Assembly (NCBI RefSeq): GCF_040054535.1
Contig: NC_090797.1
Coordinates: forward strand, 7,743,001-7,807,000
DNA: 64,000 nucleotides
Direction: 5' to 3'
Origin: Antennarius striatus
Lineage: Eukaryota > Chordata > Actinopteri > Lophiiformes > Antennariidae
The translations under genes were made by a program, and so were the position numbers. Numbering within the stretch: position 1 is the first letter of the stretch; each line of letters begins with the position of its first letter. Positions 54,641 through 64,000 of this stretch are shown here, in pieces. The notes beneath the pieces were generated by a model, which saw only the letters and a program-made list of their open reading frames with translations, made no database searches and had not been told where the DNA came from.

Positions 54641-55080
54641 CAAACACATCACACCAGGGCTTCCTCTTGACTTGAACCTCCATTGATCTCAGATGCAGAT
54701 TGAGGAAGAGTTACCTCTTTTTTCAGCTGGTGCTCTGCCCATCTCTCTCTTCCTGCTTCCCTGCTACAAAAAAGTCAATTGGATTTCAAATTGCAGGGGA
54801 AGGCTTTCAATTAATGCTTAATGGCTGCAGCAGCTGTGCTATTCTTCCTGTCCTCGTGAGGTTTGATGAAGGAGACATACGTGGCCTCGGAACTCTTGAT
54901 GGCGATCTCTGACGCATGACATCACTGAGGCCTTAGCTGATGCTGTCATTATACGGTGGGACTGCATGAATTAAGCATTCATATTGTCAATGAAAGAAAC
55001 ATAAAGTACACGTTGAGGATGAAGGATGATTAAGAACAGCAGGGAGGGAATTTTAGCCAATCCATTCAGATAGAATATAA
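54641..55080. promoter_or_regulatory. Candidate conserved non-coding element
   Basis: Unique, balanced sequence with TCAATTAATGCTTAATGG and CATGAATTAAGCATTCAT. There is no splice-bounded frame. Confidence 0.25.
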
Positions 55081-56039
55081 GATGAATCAGATTCTCTTCA
55101 CTTCTGTACCATCAGGTTGTACATCTTTGTTGCTGCATTTGGAACTGTGTCTGCAACGAAAATGTTTGATGTTTAACAGATTTCTAGCAAAATGATTTCC
55201 CATCGAAATAAAACTTATTACAAGATTATAGGAGAACAAAACAAAACTTTAATCATCTTTCTTTTTTATGCTTTGCAAAAATTATTTTATTTGCATCACC
55301 TGTGCATCACATGTACAGTATAATACAACATGGCAAGTTAAGGAGACTTTTTCAGCAAATTATTTTCTGCTATTCGAATTACTGTCATCCATTAGTCACC
55401 AAGCCATTTGTGCCTCTAGCCCTTCCTCTCCTTATTAAAACACCTTATCTCCCAAGGGATAATTCTATACTATCCCTGGTTTGAAGAGTGTTTGTCATAA
55501 AGAAATAAAAGGCTGCTCACGAGGGTAGTAAATGTGAACATGGCCATAACTTTGATCACGTCCATTTACATTAATGGTGAATTGATCACAGACCCTGTCA
55601 AGAAATGGGACCTTTTGGTGGTGGTGTAATAATTATTACAGTAGGAGTCATTACACAGCAGAGAACACAAGTCAAGTCATTAGCTGTTTTCAAGCCTGGG
55701 AAACAACACAGAGACCGAGACTGATATTGTACAGTAAATTATAAAATGGCACTTGTTAGATCCTTAACTTTCACCTCTTAAGCCACCTTGAAGACAAAAA
55801 TTGTTCTTCAAACCGACTGGTTTCTCTTTTGTATATTTTTGATGGAGTTTGAATCTACATCAGTGAATTTCCCCTTTTAAAGCCTTGAAGGTGGACATGG
55901 GACCGAGGCAATTATTTTGACAGCATAAAGAGTGAGTAACAGACAGAGGTGGTGGAGAGAATCAGATAATTTTCCAGAATCAGATCATAAATAAAACAGA
56001 AGTAATGTAAGTTATAAATTCTTTCTGTACCAATTGACC
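55081..56039. other. Gene-free stretch
   Basis: Nothing recognised. Confidence 0.35.
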
Positions 56040-56096
56040 CACGGCCCGGTACTGGTGCTGGTCTGCTGCCTGGAGGTTGGGGACCACTGCTATACT
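56040..56096 (-). repeat. hAT-type transposon end
   Basis: Minus strand begins CAGTGGTCCCCAACCTCC and continues into CAGTACCGGGCCGTGGGTC, typical of a widespread vertebrate hAT element. Only this end is seen. Confidence 0.55.
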
Positions 56097-57170
56097 GTAA
56101 GTGCAGAGGGGAGATTAAATATTAATTCCCATTCTTATGTAAATTTAGTAGAGCTTTGATTCTAATTTATTGCCCTGCTAATTCAGAATTGCATGCCTAA
56201 AATCACTGTCAGAGTTACGGTGGAAATCCTTTTAAAAACGGATCAAGACTGATGGAGCAGAATAAAAGATATCATCTCCTTTTCTTCAACATGTTCATCT
56301 TCCATCTCAGTGCCAGGTTTGGGTGTGTAATGTGGCCTCAAGCACAGAATATCAACACCTTCTCCAGATCCAGACTTTTTTTCTTTTATTTTCAGGTTTT
56401 ATGTCATTTTTTAATGTGACTCATGTGACATCACTGGTAGCTGGTAAAAAAAACAACCCTAATTATTCAACAAATTAGAGGTTTTGTTGCTTTTCTTTGA
56501 CTTGCAACCCTGCACACTGAACATATGTCATTTTTGAACTGTCAGCGCAAGCAATCTGAGCAGCATACTAATGATTTGTGGTTAGTTCAAATCTACAACA
56601 AGAAGCACTTCCGGTGCTTTAAACTGGAAGACATTTAACTTGTCCTGAGCTCTGGGATTATGGAGTTTTTAATCTGGGAATACAAGTTGTGAAGGACTAT
56701 ATTTCATGCTGTCATACTGGCAGACACAGTAGATGCGTGTTCAGGTGCAATAACATTGTTTTCTCAAGGGGTGGGCCCAACAGATGAAAAGATTTACAGG
56801 AGTCCAGACACCTGTAATCCCTCTCTGTTGTGCTAATGTATCTCACATCCCAGTTCAAGCTCATCTCTGTTATCAGTGTATTAAGCATCAAGAGGTTGCC
56901 AGCCTGCTTTATGATTCCAGCGAGGCGTTAAAAACAGAGGTTCAAGGCAGTTATAAAGATAGCAGACATCTGGCTGCTCTGTCTCCTCACTGATATATGT
57001 CCATGTATCTTTTTTGGGAGTGGTAAATCACAGGAGGCTTCTTTTATCCTCAAAAAGACAAAGGGAATGTAGACACCAGATGATGGATTGTCAAATAGAA
57101 AAACAGGCCAAAACCATGTTACCAAATGTGGAAGATGTCAGCCTCGATATATAGACATTTTCGTTTGATC
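56097..57170. other. Gene-free stretch
   Basis: Nothing recognised. Confidence 0.35.
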
Positions 57171-57560
57171 CTCCATGAAACAATCTGGTGAGACAGGGCA
57201 TCCCAGCAGGCAGCACCACTCTGGAGACAATGAGAGCATTTCTTTTGGCGCTACATCATATGGACTTCTGTTGACATTAATAGTTATTCATTATACCAAC
57301 CAGTGCACGCCAGTCCCTCCGTCATTCTTGACAAAAATTTACATCAGCACATCTGCAGCTTTGTGACTGAGTGCATGTCTTTTTAATTGGCCGTGAGGAG
57401 CTTAACTGTTTAGCCTTGGAGATCATTGAGATTTTGATGTGAGATTTGCATGCACTAACCTGCTGCATGAAGAGGGCCATTTGCATGACGAAAGTGGGGG
57501 AGGGTGACTCATTTAATGACAGTCTCGCATTTAGTGTCTCAAGCTATGAGGAGGAGGATT
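57171..57560. promoter_or_regulatory. Candidate element with paired octamer sites
   Basis: ATTTGCAT occurs at 57444-57451 and again at 57479-57486, 35 bp apart, in unique sequence. This is the POU/Oct consensus. Confidence 0.35.
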
Positions 57561-59866
57561 AGATTTGAGAAGCATCACAGGTCTTTTCTTTTTATAGGTT
57601 GCTTTTTATAGCTTCTTTTTGATTCCTGTATCACATTGATCACTGGCTTTTAACTGGTTCCTGTTTTAGCATCCTCTTCACTGATGGGACAGTCAAACTA
57701 TTTGTGTCCAAAATCTATTTTAAGCTTTGTCTGAGAAACTGTCTTTGACATACAGCCAATAAACACATGCATTTTCAAAGGTATAAGTGCATCACAGTCA
57801 TTTCTATATAGACTTTATACTGACTCCTCCAGGGAAATTAATATGGAAGGACAGCAATATGAAGCAGAGAATACATGAGAGCCAATATGGTGAGTGGGAT
57901 GGTGTAGGAAAATTTAGACGCACTGCAATTAGACACTTATAATGAGGTTATTGTTGTTGCAAGACTCAGATATTGTGAGTTTTATCCATATGTTTCATCA
58001 AATACAATAAAAAAAACATCCGTGTTAAATGCAAAATGCTGAAACCTTGTGAAAATTAAACATACCTTTACACTGCCTTTATTATTAGGTTGTTGGTTTT
58101 CAAAATAAAACAGATGATAGAAAAACTTTTGAGTGACATCCCCTTATTGGGCTGCAGGGCAGTGCAGCACATTTGCAGAGCACATAAGATTCAGCACCAA
58201 GGACAGTGACATCAATCGCTGGCTATGAGCAGGCAGACGTGGTTGTTATCTAAAATTCTAAATGTTGCTTCCAGGAAGTTGAAATTTGGGGAGGGAATTT
58301 TGATAAAGCCTGAGCATAAATAAATAAATAAATATATATAAATAATAAATAAATAAATATGCCAGGAAGACTCCTGTTTCTCATTTTGAGGCTGTAGATT
58401 ATTTCCCATATAATGTTGTCAGTCCTGTTTTTTACACATGCTCAGTCTTACTTTCATGCAGTCATCTGAGATCAGCTGGACACATTGATCCAATACTACA
58501 GTTATACTGTTTTGTCATTAGCATTTGCTTTCCACCTTCCCATCACCGGCCAGTCCACATAAATCATCATCATTCATTTTTTTATTCCTTTCAGTCTCAT
58601 CAGTCATCAGCCACCTCTACCACCAACGGCTGTCCCCCATTGGATTTATTTGTTCCCTCTCAAGGCAGATGTTCTCCTGCCAGTCTCCCTGAAGAGTGCA
58701 AAAGTTGCTGACAGACTAATTGTCACATCTGTTGCAATAAAGACAATAAACTGCCACCACATTCTTATTCCTCAGTGTCATGTTCTTTGTTTGAGTAGAG
58801 GTAGTCCTCAACATATAAATATAATTTTTCCGAGAGGTTGTTCGTAATCCTAATTGTTCGTAAGTCATCAAAAAGATTATAACCACAACCGCTATCATCA
58901 TGGCCTTTGCTTTATCATCCATGATAAACAGTAAAGTATCCAACATATGAAGCCTGACGATCTGAAATACTCACAGAGTCAACAACAAACAACAAGAGGG
59001 GGAGACGAGTGTTCTTCCATCAGATCCATTAAAAGGTTCACCAAAAACATTTTTTTAAACAGGATAATTTTCTTGCTTTGAGCAATGGTACAGCCCTTGT
59101 TACATTCTAGCTTAGCTTTTGAGGGAAATTTGGCTGTGTCCAACAGAATTAGTCATCAAAATTATATATAATTAAAAATTCATTTCATAAAGATGACACA
59201 TAATTGCAGTTAAGAATAAAAAGAAACCATTGATACAGGTGGAATCACTAGATAAAGGTTTGTACATTAATCAATAATTAATAATACACTAATGTATTAT
59301 TTCTGAAATGACATGGCCACACAGGACAGAACTGCATTATTTTATAGATACCACCATGAGCAGATGGTCTTAAATATGAAAGTAAAACTAAATTTATTTA
59401 TTCATTGAGTAAAATATTGTGTCCTTAAATTCTCTTGGATAGAAAGCTACAGGTATTAGATGCCCACTACCGGATGATGGCAGTTATTCATGCATGTATC
59501 TATTTATAAAATAGTGACAATTAATTTATTGCCTTCTCATTCTATCGTTGTGTTTTCTAAATTGGACCATTGTACAGACATCATGAATCCACGGCACTGT
59601 TTCAGGGGGTTCCTAGAGGAAGCCACCATAATATACAGTAATTTACTCTAATGCAACAAGCAAAGTGAGATTTTAAAACTACCAGAAATCACATCCATGA
59701 TCAATATATTACAACAAATGCAGATATCAATATTCTAAATAATAACATCCAGCCTCCTGTGCAAAAAAGACTCTTCCATCAGATCAAATTCTTTTTTTGT
59801 TGAGACAAAAATGCTTACCCATGAACAAACTTGATATCACATAAAAAAGCTCATTCTTCTCTCATA
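57561..59866. other. Gene-free stretch
   Basis: It holds an (AAAT)n tract at about 58313-58358. No exon is supported. Confidence 0.35.
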
Positions 59867-59909
59867 AATGAATGAATGAATGAATGAATGAATGAATGAA
59901 TGAATGAAT
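59867..59909. repeat. (GAAT)n microsatellite
   Basis: About ten AATG/GAAT units. Confidence 0.97.
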
Positions 59910-60089
59910 ATTTAGTACATTGATGTCATGGCCTGTCTTAAGTAAATAATTTTATACTTACTACATATGTTTCAGGAAAAGAAAAAAAAATAGATCTTTT
60001 ATAGCAAATATCTTAAATGTGAGGTATTTTTCCCAATTATAGTATAGTAAAACTTATTTTTAAACTTATTTGTAATTATTATTGTCGTG

Positions 60090-60211
<122 letters not shown>

Positions 60212-60229
60212 CTGTCCATGTCTTCACAC

Positions 60230-60780
60230 AGAGGGGAGAATTGCACAGCTGCAACTTTAAGACTGCACACACCTCCCCTTCGTCAGCTCTCACAATGGTC
60301 TTTTCCAGCTCCGCTTGTCACAGCAGAATTTGTAACATGCCATAATTTCTTAACTGGTGTGTTTGTGTGCAGCCCCGGAAATCAAATGTCATTATCTGAC
60401 GTGGCTAATTTGGCGATTATTCCGACTCTTTTGTTTTTTTGGACAATGCCAGCGGTGGGGTCCGGCTGCACCCTTCCGATCCGATCCTCGGCTCCGCTTG
60501 TGGTTGGTACTGAAGAGGCTTCCTAGGATTGCCCGCTGGAGGGTCTGGCTCACAGAGACTGCAGTTGTCATTGATCCGCTGCCAGAGCCTCCTCTGATAG
60601 TAAAGGAATCAAATGTGAGTATGCACACTGTTGCCATTGCTATTGCGGTGACCTACATTACACTGATCCTGCAGGCTCAAGGTGATTTTCACCGGTGCCC
60701 TCTTCACATCCTCAACTCTAGGATGATTTTTTTAGGGGGGGGGGGCTCCTGGTGTGAATGATCAGATGGTGTATTTTACC
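60230..60780 (+). other. GC-richer island with a possible exon
   Basis: A stretch open in one plus frame (60357-60761), with a possible AG acceptor at 60371-60372 and a GTGAGT donor near 60615. The translation is not recognised. It could be a 5' untranslated exon or simply a GC-rich regulatory island. Confidence 0.25.
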
Positions 60781-60825
60781 CATGTATGCCGCGTGTGTTG
60801 CTGACATTGTGAGGCTCTGCAGACA

Positions 60826-60848
60826 AAAAAAAAAAAAAGGGGGGGGGG

Positions 60849-60880
<32 letters not shown>

Positions 60881-60884
60881 AAAC
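60826..60884. repeat. A14/G10 run and (AAAT)n tract
   Basis: Poly(A), poly(G), then AAAT units. Confidence 0.95.
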
Positions 60885-61063
60885 AAAATCAGCCGGCTTC
60901 CATAGTGAAGAGACAGACGAGGGAGTTAGAGAGAGGCGGGATGCAGATTGAGAGGCTGGCATGATGTCATGCACTTGAGACAATAGGTAAGGATTCTCCC
61001 CAATTATCATTTCAGAGAATCAGGAGATTTTACGGACGCGATCAGCGCCGCAGTCAGGCTGCT

Positions 61064-61065
<2 letters not shown>

Positions 61066-61127
<62 letters not shown>
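61066..61127. repeat. (GT)n microsatellite
   Basis: About 30 GT units. Confidence 0.98.
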
Positions 61128-61128
<1 letters not shown>

Positions 61129-61261
61129 CTGTGTGGTTAATAACAGTAAAAGAGGAGCTGTCACAGGAAGAACGGCTGCCCCTCCTATAAACAATATTAT
61201 TACCGGCTATTATAGAGATGCATGGAGGGAGGGTGCGCGAGCTGCCTCTCTGTCATCCATT

Positions 61262-62254
<993 letters not shown>

Positions 62255-62325
62255 TAACCCTTATCCTGACGCTGACCCCTAATCCTAACCTTAACCCTAA
62301 TCCCCTAACCCAAACCCAACCCTAT
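62255..62325. repeat. Degenerate telomere-like (CCCTAA)n tract
   Basis: A run of CCTAAC, TAACCC and CTAATCC units resembling CCCTAA with errors. Confidence 0.6.
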
Positions 62326-63139
62326 TCACAACATATCTGTGGTAAAGTGGAAAAATAATCAAACTTTTTTTTCCAACTGGTCTTCACATGGGTTCTCAGT
62401 GAATATCCAAGAAGTGTAAGGACCACTTGATATCAATCTGTTCAAGAAAAACTAAATTAATTAAATTCATTTTACAAGAAATATGAATCGTGCACACTAA
62501 CAGTAAACAAAGTCAGTCCTGTCTATAAAATCCCATCCTGTCCTTTTTCAGTGAAATTCCTTATTAGCTATTTCTAATGATGTGTACATTTTCCCCAGTT
62601 GCTTCATTGTGTTTCAAAAATTGAGGCCTCTGCAGTGTTTAAATGACTGACTGTCTCATTCTTCCTCTTACATATTATCCTATTATTGCTTCTTGTGGTC
62701 AGAGTCTCCAATGCTCAGATTATAAAGTAGAAACAGTGAATGTTGCTACAGATCCAGCAGAAGCAAAGCAACATTAGTATTTGTTTTAAGACACCACCTG
62801 CAGGTGTGTGCCCAATATCCACTCCTCTTCTCTCTCTGTGGTCTGAACCAACTCCTGAGGGGAAGATCTGACTCTCAAGCTGCTAAACGCTCTTTTGTGC
62901 TCACTTGGTGTTTTTTCCGACTCTATGGTGTAGTACTGGGAAGGTAGAGCACAGTGAACCTGTCTGAGCATGGAACTGGATGAAATCAGTACAGATTCAG
63001 GCTATGACCACTGATCATACAGGATGTTGATTTGTGCTGCTTTAATAAATATGGTGTTTTAACACAGGATGTGGTCTGATGCTTTTTTCAGTTACACACA
63101 CAGGCTAGGGGTGAAAGTTAGGGTTTTTCTTTGTTAACC
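62326..63139. other. Gene-free stretch
   Basis: Nothing recognised. Confidence 0.35.
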
Positions 63140-63400
63140 TGTTATAACAGGTGGGATATTGGGGAGTGGTCACAGCGGAGAGGATGCTGGTCTTATATCA
63201 GGTGTAAGACCGTTCCAAGTGGTGTTTCCATGTTTTCTATGTGCAGGTTTTTTCCAGCATTCTGGAAACTAAATTGAAAAAGTGACCCTAAATTGTTTGT
63301 ACTGAGTGTGACCAGGAATAATAGTGTGTCCGGAGTATTGTATGTGTCAGGCCTGTGATCAGCTGGCAAACCTTCTCTCAGAAGAGGTAGGCTCTGATCC
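63140..63400 (+). repeat. Decayed SINE-like repeat
   Basis: GTGACCCTAAATTGTTTGTA, GTCAGGCCTGTGATCAGCTG and AGGTAGGCTCTGATCCCC follow the order of the common fish retroposon seen at 31260-31620. Confidence 0.6.
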
Positions 63401-63902
63401 CCTACAATTCTGTGAATGAGCAGAAAGAACTCAAATTACATTATTTCCGTTTTCTGTATTATCTTATTCTGAATGATGTTTTGTTTTTGGAAAATTACCG
63501 GGTTCTCTCTGCCACATCTGTCTATGAGTCACTCTTGACACGTCAGGATGTTTACCTCGGTCACGACTTCTAGAGGGGTCGCTCCAGCCTGTTACACAGA
63601 ATACACTAAATTGAAATTCCCAAGCTAGAAAAACAAACAAAAAAACAAACATCCTTGGAAAGTTTATTTGCGCAGGGTAAAAGAACCAGTGAGGAGACAC
63701 AGGGAAGAACCCGTGACTTCAAAGATAAAGAAAGCTGCAAAACACCACTTTTTTATGCTGGAGGTATCATTTTATTTTGTTTCATTTGTTTCATTCACGC
63801 ACCTTAAAGGCCGGTGCGTGAAAATATTGTCTGACGTTAAACCAGTTTGTGGCTTAACAAAAGTTGTGGACCACTACTGTAAATTATAACTGGTAACAGA
63901 AG

Positions 63903-63953
63903 ATAGATGGATGGATGGATGGATGGATGGATGGATGGATGGATGGATGGATG
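63903..63953. repeat. (GGAT)n microsatellite
   Basis: About twelve GGAT units. Confidence 0.97.
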
Positions 63954-64000
63954 GTTGGATTCACAACATTCTACTTCATAGTTGTGCTACTGCACAGTCA

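Noticed and set aside
62255..62325. True interstitial telomere
   Set aside because: The CCCTAA units are too irregular and short; better called telomere-like.

Overview
The window looks like teleost fish nuclear DNA. It has vertebrate genes split by GT-AG introns, long microsatellites, and dense decayed SINE, MITE and piggyBac repeats. I cannot name the species. Only four protein genes are supported: one foxm1 gene, cut by the left edge, and three tandem SLC7A (xCT-like) amino-acid transporter genes on the minus strand.

Layout: (1) 91-3743, plus strand: seven internal exons and the terminal exon of foxm1, from just before the forkhead domain to the stop. (2) about 3744-5579: tail-to-tail boundary, with foxm1 3' sequence meeting the 3' UTR of the first transporter, which carries a tRNA-derived SINE. 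(3) 5580-11297: transporter copy A, 12 exons, 482 codons. Its 5' flank is interrupted by a 3163-bp TTAA-flanked piggyBac element (11595-14757) with a broken transposase and three 351-bp tandem repeats. (4) about 15200-21930: intergenic, with SINE, MITE and LINE debris and a block also found upstream of copy C. (5) 22379-28062: copy B, 12 exons, 484 codons. (6) 28063-30480: B 5' flank, nested SINEs, an orphan last-exon fragment of a further transporter copy, and a piece of transporter 5' flank. (7) 30892-36664: copy C, 12 exons, 484 codons. (8) about 40150-64000: no gene found. This part holds microsatellites, transposon remnants and several unique stretches that could be conserved regulatory elements of a neighbouring gene.

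The three transporter genes were reconstructed exon by exon. All exon lengths after exon 1 agree between copies (127, 116, 126, 100, 45, 124, 104, 97, 150, 178 and 65 bp), every splice site is GT-AG, and each sum is divisible by 3, so all three look functional. Shared motifs place them nearest to SLC7A11/xCT: a Cys for the disulfide to an SLC3A heavy chain, a His in the re-entrant loop, and an Arg in TM10. Introns and exons give conflicting relationships (A like C in some segments, B like C in others), which suggests gene conversion within the array. Foxm1 is a cell-cycle transcription factor and has no evident functional link to the transporters.

The best leads are the mosaic array with its orphan fourth-copy remnant, a template-switch-like change removing a conserved Trp in copy A, TM8 divergence in B and C, the precisely delimited piggyBac insertion with in-frame 351-bp repeats, and four perfect short-loop palindromes.
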